Below are positions 6,689 to 15,032 of a stretch of DNA of 53,548 bases, one piece after another; within the stretch, counting starts at the first letter, position 1; each line of letters starts with the position of its first letter. Origin of the DNA: Clostridiales bacterium. GTDB taxonomy: Bacteria; Bacillota; Clostridia; Christensenellales; Aristaeellaceae. Position numbers and translations under genes: made by a program. Where the stretch lies: the NCBI GenBank assembly GCA_015056125.1, contig SVGW01000010.1, positions 1-53,548 of the forward strand, given 5' to 3'. The notes under the pieces are model-generated. The model was not told the origin of the DNA. It did no database searches and worked only from the letters and a program-made list of their open reading frames with translations.

Positions 6689-9355
6689 ATGGCTAAGAAC
6701 GGTATTAAGGACGATGTTTTTCTGGATGTAAAGCCTAAGGACTTGCTGAAACAGCTGAGCCTTAGGGATCAGACCGTTGAATTGGATATCAATGTTCCGG
6801 ATAATTTTTACCAGACCCTGCTGGAGCAGCTTCTGGAACGGGAATACCTGAATGATACTTCTCATCGTGAGTTTTACATGACACCCAAGGGCAAGCAGAA
6901 GCCTATTCATTGGATGCAGATCACTCGACTTCCCGTACATCCTAATGATAATGAAAGCTATGATCTGCTTTCCCGGTGGCAGGGTGTCCTGTCCGGGCTT
7001 CATGCTTGGGGATATCGTTTGCTGTTTTTGCTGCTTCGATATGAAGGAAAGACGAAGCTGTATTTGGGTACAACGTCCACAAAGCAGGAAATTTCTGCGG
7101 AAGAAGCGGTTGAACAGTTGAGAGAAGCCTGCTTTGGATCTATGCCGGGTATGGGAACCAGAATCTTGGCATCCAATGTCGAGGTATGGGATGAAATTCA
7201 TGCACCATTGTCTGCCATGGATTCGATTGGTGCGGTAACAGGAATTCCTTCTTTCCGCGATGCAGAACAGAAAGGCGTATTGCAGACTCTCGATCAGCTT
7301 GCTTTTGGAATTCGGGACATCAATGGCGAGGATAAAGATTATGCTATGCTCGTGATCGCAGATCCCCTCAGCGACGAAAGTATCGCTGAGATTATTTCCA
7401 GTCACAGGCGGTTGAGCAGCCAGATTCATACAGCCGTAAAAATGACGGGCGGTCAGTCTTTGGGACGCGGCGAATCTAAAGAAGCAGAGGCAGCTGCGAA
7501 AGCAGGTATCGGCATACTCGGTACTGTTGTCGGCGGTATTCTTGGCGCATCCACCGGGGCGTATATTGGTTCTTCTATTGCGGGGGCTATCAGCGGAGCG
7601 ATCAGCAAACAGATCAATGTGAACGGTTCCGCCTCTACCAGCCGGGAATACCTGGACAAATTTGCCGAATTTGCCGAGGAAGCGACCAACCATCATACGG
7701 AACGATTGAATCAAGGCCGAAATTATGGTTTCTGGAATACGGGCATTTATGTTCTTGGAAGCACGCCCAGAGACGTGGTAACGGTTACCGGCATGCTGCG
7801 ATCCATCTATTCCGGCGAAGAAACATATTACGAGCCCATCCGCCTGCATCAGTTCAGTTCGAATTCCAAGGCGCTGAATATCGTCCGTGATCGTTTTGAA
7901 CTGTTGCCCATGATCGATCCTGAGGTCGTGAAAAAGGATGGATTTGCATATGGCAAGGATCAGTGGCATATCTTTGGCGAGTATTATCAGTATCTGTCCA
8001 CACCCATCAACACGAAGGAGCTTTCTCTTGTTACCTCTCTGCCCCGCCGAGACGTGCCAGGGCTGCGATTTGTAAAAACGGCTGTACGCTTTGCGAATAA
8101 TCCTGCGGAATTGCGTGATGACAAGATCACCCTTGGACGCATTGTTGATACCGGCATCGTTCAGTCGAATACCTATGATATTGATCCCAATTCTCTGGTG
8201 CGTCATGCCCTGGTGGCCGGCAGTACGGGCAGCGGTAAGTCCACCACCTGTAAGCGCATCCTGAGTGAAATTCTGGATCGTGATGTTCCTGTGATGGTGA
8301 TCGAGCCCGCCAAGGATGATTATGTTCGCTGGGCGATCGAAATGAACAAGTCTTTGCCGGCTGAAAAACAGTTTAAAATTTATATGCCCGGCGTGGATGA
8401 GCTGGATGGCGTAAAGATGGAGCCCTTGCATCTGAATCCCTTTGAGCCTGCGGCGATCAAAGGTGTTAAGGTGGATCTTCTCCAGCACTGCGAGACTTTT
8501 ATCACATTGCTTAACGCTTGCCTGCCCGGAGAGGATGTCGTTCCGATCCTGATCGAAGAAACTGCCTATGAGACCATCCGGGATGTGGCAGAGATGCTGA
8601 ACCGCGATTTGGAGGAAGGTGCGGTAGAGCCCATGGACAGCTATCCCCGGATCAGGGATATGGAGCTCATGGCTTCTCAGATCATGGCAAAGAAGCAGTA
8701 TTTCCAGCAGAACAAGGATAACCTGACGGAAATCCTCATTACCCGATTCAAGTATCTGCGCCGCGGCACCCGAGGCAAGATCCTCAATGTGTTCAAATCC
8801 ATTGATTATAATGAAATGTTTTCCAAAAATGTAGTCATCAACCTCAGCCGCTTGTCTGGCAGCAAGGATAAGGCGCTGATTATGTCCATGCTGATGCAGG
8901 CGCTGTATGAGTATCGGGTATCCTGCTATGTCCACGATGCCGAATATCGTGCCAAGGCGCAGCAGAACAAGCTCATGCATCTGACCTTGATCGAAGAAGC
9001 GCACAACGTGTTGATGAAGCCTGATAATAATGCCGCCAGTGGCAATCCTCAACGTGCAGCTGCGGATCTGTTTGGCAATATGCTTTCTGAAGTTCGCGGA
9101 TACGGTCAAGGCTTTATCGTGGTGGATCAGGTTCCCACCCGTCTCATTGACGATGCGATCAAGAATACCAACTACAAGATCGTCCACCGTCTGACAGCTC
9201 CGGATGATCAGGAGGTCATGGCCTCCTGCATGGCTTTCCGAGATGACCAGAAGTACATCATTCCAGCGCTGGAAAAGGGAAATGCAATCATCTGCGGCGA
9301 TGAGGATGATGCAGCAGCGTGGGTCAAAATTCCCGCCCCGAGCAAGCCTGTGTGA
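6689..9355 (+). CDS. HerA/DUF87-type ATPase with internal glycine-zipper segment
   Basis: The 888-residue protein has an excellent AAAAGGAGG site. The C-terminal half is a HerA/FtsK-clade motor: Walker A AGSTGSGKSTT (Lys517), Walker B LTLIEEAHN (Glu769-Glu770), and the HerA-like QVPTRLIDDAIKNTN with IVHRL near the end. Family members are hexameric DNA or peptide translocases. Unusually, residues about 270-305 form a glycine/alanine-rich hydrophobic hairpin with the GxxxG spacing of a glycine zipper, suggesting membrane association. The N-terminal 260 residues are unrecognised. No NurA-type nuclease lies next to it. Downstream genes follow at short spacing (25 bp to the next), so it probably heads an operon to about 12000. 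Confidence 0.8.
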   Translation: MAKNGIKDDVFLDVKPKDLLKQLSLRDQTVELDINVPDNFYQTLLEQLLEREYLNDTSHREFYMTPKGKQKPIHWMQITRLPVHPNDNESYDLLSRWQGVLSGLHAWGYRLLFLLLRYEGKTKLYLGTTSTKQEISAEEAVEQLREACFGSMPGMGTRILASNVEVWDEIHAPLSAMDSIGAVTGIPSFRDAEQKGVLQTLDQLAFGIRDINGEDKDYAMLVIADPLSDESIAEIISSHRRLSSQIHTAVKMTGGQSLGRGESKEAEAAAKAGIGILGTVVGGILGASTGAYIGSSIAGAISGAISKQINVNGSASTSREYLDKFAEFAEEATNHHTERLNQGRNYGFWNTGIYVLGSTPRDVVTVTGMLRSIYSGEETYYEPIRLHQFSSNSKALNIVRDRFELLPMIDPEVVKKDGFAYGKDQWHIFGEYYQYLSTPINTKELSLVTSLPRRDVPGLRFVKTAVRFANNPAELRDDKITLGRIVDTGIVQSNTYDIDPNSLVRHALVAGSTGSGKSTTCKRILSEILDRDVPVMVIEPAKDDYVRWAIEMNKSLPAEKQFKIYMPGVDELDGVKMEPLHLNPFEPAAIKGVKVDLLQHCETFITLLNACLPGEDVVPILIEETAYETIRDVAEMLNRDLEEGAVEPMDSYPRIRDMELMASQIMAKKQYFQQNKDNLTEILITRFKYLRRGTRGKILNVFKSIDYNEMFSKNVVINLSRLSGSKDKALIMSMLMQALYEYRVSCYVHDAEYRAKAQQNKLMHLTLIEEAHNVLMKPDNNAASGNPQRAAADLFGNMLSEVRGYGQGFIVVDQVPTRLIDDAIKNTNYKIVHRLTAPDDQEVMASCMAFRDDQKYIIPALEKGNAIICGDEDDAAAWVKIPAPSKPV

Positions 9356-9380
9356 CGATTTGAGACAAGGAGAGATCATT

Positions 9381-9794
9381 ATGGCACAGATCATTGAAAG
9401 CGTGGAACCTACTGAGCAGGTCATAGATATCGAAGTGGAAAATCCATTGGTCTTGGAATATACTGCATTGGAGCAGGATGCTGCTAATTCTGAATGCAGC
9501 GACATGGCGGAATACTATGCGAAAAAGAAGCAGGCGCTAATCGAAGAGCAGCAGGAGTTTTATCGGCAGAAGAAGCTTAAAATACAAGCTGAAATGGACG
9601 CACATCAGGACCGGATAAATCAGTGGAAAATAGAAAATACCCCGACCTACGGAGTGCCCCAAACTGCATTGGAATGGGAGCTGCAAGCCAAAGGCGAATT
9701 GGAACGCAACGGTCCCACCGACCGGTGGAGATACTCACTAAAGCAAGCAGATATCGCTTGGCAGAAAGAACTGCAGGAAAAAGCGCAAAAGTGA
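9381..9794 (+). CDS. Small acidic protein, paralogue A of the ATPase operon
   Basis: The 137-residue protein is not recognised. It starts at ATG 9381 after ACAAGGAG. It is acidic, helical and partly coiled-coil-like, with no signal or membrane segment. It contains DMAEYYAKKKQ and, near the end, ALEWELQAKGELERNG. The next protein carries the same two patterns, so the pair is probably paralogous. Tight spacing behind the HerA-type ATPase suggests an adaptor, substrate or structural partner of that motor; this is inference only. Confidence 0.65.
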   Translation: MAQIIESVEPTEQVIDIEVENPLVLEYTALEQDAANSECSDMAEYYAKKKQALIEEQQEFYRQKKLKIQAEMDAHQDRINQWKIENTPTYGVPQTALEWELQAKGELERNGPTDRWRYSLKQADIAWQKELQEKAQK

Positions 9795-9812
9795 AGCTTG
9801 GAGGATATTTCA

Positions 9813-10133
9813 ATGCCGGAGAATATTGAAAGATTTGAAGCTGCGGAAAACAGCATGCCGCGTGAAATGCTTCAGAATGCAATAGAGAGTTTTATGGAGA
9901 TGAGCCGGGAGATGGAAGCGGCCGGCAATCACGATATGGCGCAGTACTATGAAAAGAAGGCCAGAGAATTGACCGCTGAAGAGGCGGCCTCCAGCGATAT
10001 ACGGCTTGGGGGCTGGTATGCTGGATACACTGCCGGAGAGTGGCGGGATATGGCAAAGGAGGAGTATGTGAAAAACGGAAACTCCATGAAATATCGTCAG
10101 TATTGCGATAATGCAATGAAGGCAAGCAGTTGA
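9813..10133 (+). CDS. Small acidic protein, paralogue B of the ATPase operon
   Basis: The 106-residue protein is not recognised. ATG 9813 has TTGGAGG about 8 nt upstream; a TTG at 9798 overlaps that site and is rejected. It contains HDMAQYYEKKAREL and then GEWRDMAKEEYVKNGNSMKY, matching the order and spacing of shared motifs in the preceding gene (D-M-A-x-Y-Y-x-K-K, then E-W-x-x-x-A-K-x-E and N-G). Function unknown; the duplication inside one operon suggests both act with the ATPase. Confidence 0.65.
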   Translation: MPENIERFEAAENSMPREMLQNAIESFMEMSREMEAAGNHDMAQYYEKKARELTAEEAASSDIRLGGWYAGYTAGEWRDMAKEEYVKNGNSMKYRQYCDNAMKASS

Positions 10134-10166
10134 TAGTGCTCTCGAATCAGAAATGAGTGAACGTTG

Positions 10167-10832
10167 ATGAACCATGAATTGATAAATCTGCCCGAAAATA
10201 GGGCTGAGCAGACTTCGGTCGAGCAGCTGGAGGAAGGACTTTTTCGTGAATACATCGGAAAAGCAGAACCGTTGGCCATTGAGGCAGAACGTAGCGAAAC
10301 TGTGATTGGCGATCTGGAAGATACAGAGAACTGGCACTTTCAAGCGGAGCAGACATCCTGCGTGGTCGCCATCGAAGAAATGATTGCAGAACAGCTTCTT
10401 CAGCAGGACATGCCTGACGGGAAGATGATTGATTATTCCCAAATGCGCGGCTGGTATGAACCGATGAGCGGAACCTCTTTGGAAGATACAGGTAAGATTT
10501 TGGAAGCGTTGGGACTGGAAGTGGAACGGGGAGAAAACTACTCTGTTTCCGATTTGGTGGAATCGCTGGCACAGGGACAAAAGATCCTGTGCGCAGTTGA
10601 CGGCATGATGCTGCGGGATGCACGACTGGCGGAGATCCCCGGACGCAGCGCAAACCATGCGGTGCAGTTAGTGGGAATTGATTTTTCAGATCCGCAGAAA
10701 GCGCAAGTGATCCTTAATGATACGTTTGATCCCAATGGCAGAGGAATCCGTTATGATCTGGATCTATTTATAAACGCATGGAAAACCAGTGGTAATTTTG
10801 CGGTGATGGCGGAAAAAGGGGATGTTGCATAA
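10167..10832 (+). CDS. Peptidase C39-like cysteine protease-fold protein
   Basis: The 221-residue protein has a papain-like C39 pattern. The motif FQAEQTSCVVAIEEM gives an oxyanion Gln and nucleophile Cys65, SANHAVQLVGID gives His164, and ILNDTFDPNGRG gives Asp/Asn184-185. All three triad positions look intact, so the protein may be an active peptidase or transamidase. C39 peptidases classically remove double-glycine leaders in bacteriocin export, but here there is no fused ABC transporter and no signal peptide. The first 50 residues are unrecognised. The ATG overlaps the stop of a 4-codon frame starting at 10153, and the ribosome site is weak. Confidence 0.65.
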   Translation: MNHELINLPENRAEQTSVEQLEEGLFREYIGKAEPLAIEAERSETVIGDLEDTENWHFQAEQTSCVVAIEEMIAEQLLQQDMPDGKMIDYSQMRGWYEPMSGTSLEDTGKILEALGLEVERGENYSVSDLVESLAQGQKILCAVDGMMLRDARLAEIPGRSANHAVQLVGIDFSDPQKAQVILNDTFDPNGRGIRYDLDLFINAWKTSGNFAVMAEKGDVA

Positions 10833-11303
10833 ATGGATGCAAAAGAAATGATGCATCAATTGTCCACCCATTCGGTGGTCAGATCGGATATGGCCATGCA
10901 GGTACAGCTGGGGCTACCGTATCTTGACAAACGAATGGATAAGTTGTGCGTCAGCTGTCTGCCTCATCGGGAGGAATACCGGGATGGATGTGTGGTATTC
11001 TATCAGCCGCAGTATAGGATCACATGGGTTTATCCATTTCAAAAGATCATCGCTTTTGAAAACGCAGCATATTTTCGTCCGCTGAATTGCGCAGAACCAG
11101 TATGTTCTGTGAAGTCAGAAGAATATATTCTGCGCGGCAGGTCTGTTTTGAACGAGTTGTATGCGCAGTGCTCCGGATTGCTTGCCGCCTATGAACGGGA
11201 GGGTACGGTATCCGATGTCGCACTTCGCAGATATCGAAGAGAATATTACGAAGCAGTCCGGGAATTGGGGCTGACTGACATCTATGGAGAAAATCGCCTA
11301 TGA
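10833..11303 (+). CDS. Unrecognised 156-residue protein
   Basis: The ATG follows the preceding stop codon directly, and the end overlaps the next gene (ATGA), so translation is probably coupled to both. The protein is soluble, with no signal or membrane segment. It includes a CLPHREEYRDGCVVFYQPQ segment and an amphipathic, Arg/Tyr-rich C-terminal helix. I recognise no family. Tight packing between the C39-like protein and the LytTR regulator argues that it is a true member of the operon. Confidence 0.6.
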   Translation: MDAKEMMHQLSTHSVVRSDMAMQVQLGLPYLDKRMDKLCVSCLPHREEYRDGCVVFYQPQYRITWVYPFQKIIAFENAAYFRPLNCAEPVCSVKSEEYILRGRSVLNELYAQCSGLLAAYEREGTVSDVALRRYRREYYEAVRELGLTDIYGENRL

Positions 11304-12001
11304 TCTGCCTTGCTGTTTTTGAACCGGATGCAGGACGAAAGGCCATAATCAAAGACTTGTTAGTACGATATACCGTACAACAGAACTGTGAAATGGAATT
11401 GCTTTGGTTCGTGGATAATGATCCCATTCCAAAGATCGAAAAGCATGCGGAGAGGATACAGATCGCGCTCGTATCCCTTGATTATGGAAAAGGAATTGAA
11501 TCCGGGCAGCTTCTCTATAAACAGAATCCGGACTGCCGCATCCTGTATTATCAAGATTCTAAGTGCGATCTGGAACCGCTGCTTTCTACCCGTCCTATCG
11601 GGTTTTGTCTTTGGGAAAGGTGCGGAGAGACCTTTCTGGAGAAATTGGATCATGCTTACAATGATGTGCTGATGATCCAGACCACCTTCCGATATGAGAC
11701 GAAGAGCAAAATGTATCTTCTTCCGAAGCGGAATATTTTGTATTTCCAGAGCGATCTTCGATATGTTGATATCTGTACGATCCAGGGCGATCATCCCCGA
11801 ATTCTTGCAAAGCTTTCTGAAATCGAGCTTTTAGCAGGAAGCGTATTTGTGAGAATTCATAAAAGCTACCTGGTCAATGTGAAGCACATACTTTGGATAG
11901 ACAAGAAAAAACATTTGATTTTGCTGACAAATGGTGAACAACTGCCCGTTTCTGATGCCCAGTATGAGCAAGTGTGCGAAAGACTGCGGGTGCTGAAATA
12001 A
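11300..12001 (+). CDS. LytTR-family response regulator with degenerate receiver
   Basis: The 233-residue protein overlaps the previous gene by four bases. Residues about 135-230 form a LytTR DNA-binding domain: ILYFQSDLRYVDI, FVRIHKSYLVNVKHI and LPVSDAQYEQV are its hallmarks. The N-terminal 120 residues resemble a receiver, with Asp61 in ALVSLDYGKG as the possible phosphorylation site. However, the usual L-D-I-x-M-P context and the conserved Lys are missing, so phosphorelay control is doubtful. No histidine kinase is nearby. LytTR proteins bind direct-repeat sites; a likely target is the promoter just downstream (12136-12164). Confidence 0.8.
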   Translation: MICLAVFEPDAGRKAIIKDLLVRYTVQQNCEMELLWFVDNDPIPKIEKHAERIQIALVSLDYGKGIESGQLLYKQNPDCRILYYQDSKCDLEPLLSTRPIGFCLWERCGETFLEKLDHAYNDVLMIQTTFRYETKSKMYLLPKRNILYFQSDLRYVDICTIQGDHPRILAKLSEIELLAGSVFVRIHKSYLVNVKHILWIDKKKHLILLTNGEQLPVSDAQYEQVCERLRVLK

Positions 12002-12135
12002 CGCCTCCGTCTTCTGGCTTGGAGCCCGCGAGACAAAGTGGAATCTGAGACATCAGAAGGATGGATAACTGCAGAAGAAAGAACATATCCGTTGTATACT
12101 TGATTGAATGCTCTGTGCGCTGAAATCGAATATGG

Positions 12136-12164
12136 TTGTGGCTCTGGAGTGTTTGATGTATAAT
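12136..12164 (+). promoter_or_regulatory. Promoter for the Hsp70-like gene
   Basis: TTGTGG (12136-12141), 17-bp spacer and TATAAT (12159-12164) lie in a 195-bp gap before the ATG at 12197. The gap also suits LytTR binding, but I see no clear direct repeat. Confidence 0.65.
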
Positions 12165-12196
12165 TGATTCATACAGAGACAAATGGAGGAAAGACA

Positions 12197-14305
12197 ATGG
12201 CAGCAGAGAGAATCATCGGCGTTGACTTCGGCACCAGCACATCGGTTATTCGGGTAAAGCGCTATGAAAACGGGAATCCCCTGGGTGAAAAACTGGAAGC
12301 GAAAGAAGTGGTCTTTGGCGACAGAGCCTTGGTTCCTACAGTTATCATGAAGAAGGATGATGCTGAGTCAGCATGCTATTTTGGCTATGAAGCGCAGCAG
12401 GGCAAAAAGAATTATACATACTTTCATAGCTTCAAGATGGATCTGGAAAGTAGCGATCCTGAGAAACGCGCACAGGCCAGACAGCTCACAGAAAGCTTCT
12501 TTTTGTTCCTTGCCAAGCAATACAGGAGCCAAAGCGAGGGTGGGCATCTTGGGAATCCGGATGACAAAGAGCGTACCATTGTCAGCTATCCGGTAAAGTG
12601 GAATGAAGGAACGAAGAACTTCATGCTCAAAACTGCGGCAAAAGCAGGCTTTCCAAATGTAACGGGCATGGATGAGGCGCAGGCTGCAATTCAGGCAGTG
12701 ATCGTCATGAATGCGGAGCACCTGCAAAAGCATGGCTTGCTGAAAAACGGCGTGGGAACCAATGTCCTGTTGATCGATATGGGAGCCGGTACCACAGATT
12801 TAGTGCTTGCCCGTTATACTCCTGGCGATGAAACGGAAACAGAAGTGCTGAATACCTGGCCCAAGAGCGGCGATATCCAGTTTGGCGGCAGAGAGATCGA
12901 CCATTTGCTGCAAAAGTTTTTCCGTCAAATGCTGGATGAGGATGATGCCGAAAGGATTTTTGCCCGCATTGGCACGGATAAATTCAAAAGCTGGAAAGAG
13001 GGAAACGTGTCTCCTGCCTTGCGTCAAGATGATTCCGTAACGGAATTTGCGGAGTTTGACAATTTGGCTGGGTTCCTGGGCCTTGATCTGGATTACTGCC
13101 TTGATCGCACAGCCTTTGAAAACTGCCTTGCCGATTACCTGAGGCAGTTCCCTCAGTTGATTAATGGATGCCTGCAGAATGCGGGCATGACTGGCAATGA
13201 TGTGGATCTGGTGATCGTCACGGGCGGCCACAGCCAGTGGTATTTTGTCAGGGAAATGCTGGAAGGGAAAATGCCGCAGCTTGGAAATGTGGATCTGCCT
13301 AAGATCAGAGAGAACCCCGGCAGGATTATCCCCATCTCCCGTCCGCAGGAAACGGTTGCATTGGGACTTGCCTACAACGGGATTCACGACACCGGTGAGG
13401 ACGAGCTTGTAGTTCCGGAGCCTCCTACTCCTCTGTGGCCGGACCCAATTGAAGATAAGATTTCCACGCCCACATTTACGATGGAAATTCGTCAAATCAT
13501 TTCCAAGCCTGAAGGATTTGTAGTTGAGGGAACCATTTCTTTGGGCGAAGTTGTTGCGGGAGATACGGTTTATATTTGGGATACTACTGGGAAAAAATGC
13601 CGCTCTGCGACCATCAAACGAATTGGTCTGTGCAGCAAAAACAATGGAACCATCATCAAGGATGCTGCGGCTGAAAACGATGTAGTAGCAGTGCGTCTTG
13701 ATAGGATCATGGCAACAGAGCTGTCTCAGGGGATGATTCTTTTCAAGGATACGGAAGAATTCCAGCATGCGCCGCTTCAATGGGTGCAGGAACGTGTTGA
13801 ACGCTGGAAGGCGCGTCAACCGGTGGTAACTGGTCCTAAAGCTGGAGGAGATTCTGACGGCGGAAACAACAGCAACGGTGGAACGATTATTAATGGCGGT
13901 GCTCTTGGCATTGGTTCTGATATCTATACGATTCCCCAAGGTAAATCTGTTGCTGGAGCTGTGCAGACAGTCAGAAAATTTCTTGTATCCAAGAAAATGG
14001 AAGTGCAGGAACTGAAAACGGAAGAAGGATATGTCGTTCAGGCACGAAAGAAGGGCTTGTTCAACAAAAATGCATCGGCTTTGGAGATTCGCTTGGCACC
14101 TATCGGCGATGATCAGGTAGCGATTAAGGTCGGAGGTGGAAAATGGGCATCCATCGCTGCAAAGTCTGGAGGCGCGATTGTTTCTACGCTCGTCCTTGGC
14201 CCACTGGCCCCCATCGGAGCTATTGCGTTCATAATCAGCGCAGGAGTTGATGCCCAATTGATCAGCGATACAAAGAAGCTCATTAAGGACTATTTCACCT
14301 GTTGA
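12197..14305 (+). CDS. Hsp70-family ATPase with EF-Tu-like domain and hydrophobic C-terminus
   Basis: The 702-residue protein starts at ATG 12197 after TGGAGGAAAG. The N-terminal actin-like ATPase shows phosphate-1 GVDFGTSTSV (8-17), phosphate-2 LLIDMGAGTTDLVL (about 191-204) and adenosine motif VIVTGGHSQW (about 339-348). Instead of the DnaK substrate-binding domain, residues about 425-518 form a beta-barrel like EF-Tu domain 2 (GEVVAGDTVYIWD, GMILFKD). A Gly/Asn-rich linker follows, then a C-terminal module (575-702) with a Gly-rich turn and a hydrophobic run at about 658-681, which may touch a membrane. No grpE or dnaJ is adjacent, though a DnaJ-type zinc finger is encoded at 18984. Confidence 0.85.
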   Translation: MAAERIIGVDFGTSTSVIRVKRYENGNPLGEKLEAKEVVFGDRALVPTVIMKKDDAESACYFGYEAQQGKKNYTYFHSFKMDLESSDPEKRAQARQLTESFFLFLAKQYRSQSEGGHLGNPDDKERTIVSYPVKWNEGTKNFMLKTAAKAGFPNVTGMDEAQAAIQAVIVMNAEHLQKHGLLKNGVGTNVLLIDMGAGTTDLVLARYTPGDETETEVLNTWPKSGDIQFGGREIDHLLQKFFRQMLDEDDAERIFARIGTDKFKSWKEGNVSPALRQDDSVTEFAEFDNLAGFLGLDLDYCLDRTAFENCLADYLRQFPQLINGCLQNAGMTGNDVDLVIVTGGHSQWYFVREMLEGKMPQLGNVDLPKIRENPGRIIPISRPQETVALGLAYNGIHDTGEDELVVPEPPTPLWPDPIEDKISTPTFTMEIRQIISKPEGFVVEGTISLGEVVAGDTVYIWDTTGKKCRSATIKRIGLCSKNNGTIIKDAAAENDVVAVRLDRIMATELSQGMILFKDTEEFQHAPLQWVQERVERWKARQPVVTGPKAGGDSDGGNNSNGGTIINGGALGIGSDIYTIPQGKSVAGAVQTVRKFLVSKKMEVQELKTEEGYVVQARKKGLFNKNASALEIRLAPIGDDQVAIKVGGGKWASIAAKSGGAIVSTLVLGPLAPIGAIAFIISAGVDAQLISDTKKLIKDYFTC

Positions 14306-14336
14306 GTTATCTTCCTGAATCAAGGAGGTAAATGGT

Positions 14337-14915
14337 TTGAAGGCAGGAATCTATATTGCTGCTGCGGCAGTCGGGTTGTGTGTCGGCGGTGCAGTGGTCG
14401 TATATGGCTGGTATCGGAAAAAGAAAGCGCATCGGAGGGCGAACGCAGATACTGTTGAAGCTCGTTTTCTGACAGCATGGACAGAGGCGCTGAGCGATGA
14501 CGCCCGTTTGTTCAATGGCTTGTACAGCGGCTTGTACCGCGTTACCAGCGGCACTGTAAAAAGGCCGGAAAAGATTCTGCGAGAGTGGTGTCAGCGCACC
14601 CATTACAGATGGGAAAACGAAGCGGTTGATATGCTTTGTCAGGAGCATCTTGTCCCCCTGATTGAAGCTGTGGATGAAAACGCCTTGACCAAGTGGGCAA
14701 GCCTTCTGCTGGATGCAGCTTCTACTGCCGGGATCATGAGAGAGTCTGCGGAAAAGCTGGTGCTTACCGATCGCAATACTGCTGATTATGTGGAATGGGA
14801 TGGCAATGATCTGTATTCGGAAGATGAAATTGAGATCATCACCCCTGCATGGTATCAAAATGGAAAGTTGTTAGAACAGGGACAGTGCAGAAAAGTATCG
14901 GTTGAGGCATACTGA
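14337..14915 (+). CDS. Unrecognised protein with N-terminal membrane anchor
   Basis: The 192-residue protein most likely starts at TTG 14337, which is 8 nt after AAGGAGG (14322-14328). The only nearby ATG (14332) opens a three-codon frame ending at the TTG. Residues about 4-25 form one transmembrane helix, followed by a basic RKKKAHRR stretch, so the rest should be cytoplasmic. The soluble part is helical, with WCQRTHYRW and an acidic tail. No family recognised. It directly follows the Hsp70-like gene and may be its membrane partner; that is inference from order only. Confidence 0.55.
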   Translation: MKAGIYIAAAAVGLCVGGAVVVYGWYRKKKAHRRANADTVEARFLTAWTEALSDDARLFNGLYSGLYRVTSGTVKRPEKILREWCQRTHYRWENEAVDMLCQEHLVPLIEAVDENALTKWASLLLDAASTAGIMRESAEKLVLTDRNTADYVEWDGNDLYSEDEIEIITPAWYQNGKLLEQGQCRKVSVEAY

Positions 14916-15032
14916 TCACACCGCAAAGGGAGCGCCATATCAAATGGACAGTTGATGCGGCGTACCCGTGTTTTCTACAGAGGCTGGCAGGCGAAGAAAA
15001 GATTATCAGGATGCCGGGAGGCGGATTGAAAA

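Noticed and set aside
6566-9505. Very long open frame (979 codons) on the minus strand opposite the HerA-type ATPase
   Set aside because: Its sequence is low in protein-like patterns and mirrors the codon structure of the plus-strand gene, which has Walker motifs, a promoter and a ribosome site.
12164-12196. Upstream TTG start for the Hsp70-like protein
   Set aside because: It lies at the -10 box and would precede the transcript start; ATG 12197 has a strong ribosome site.
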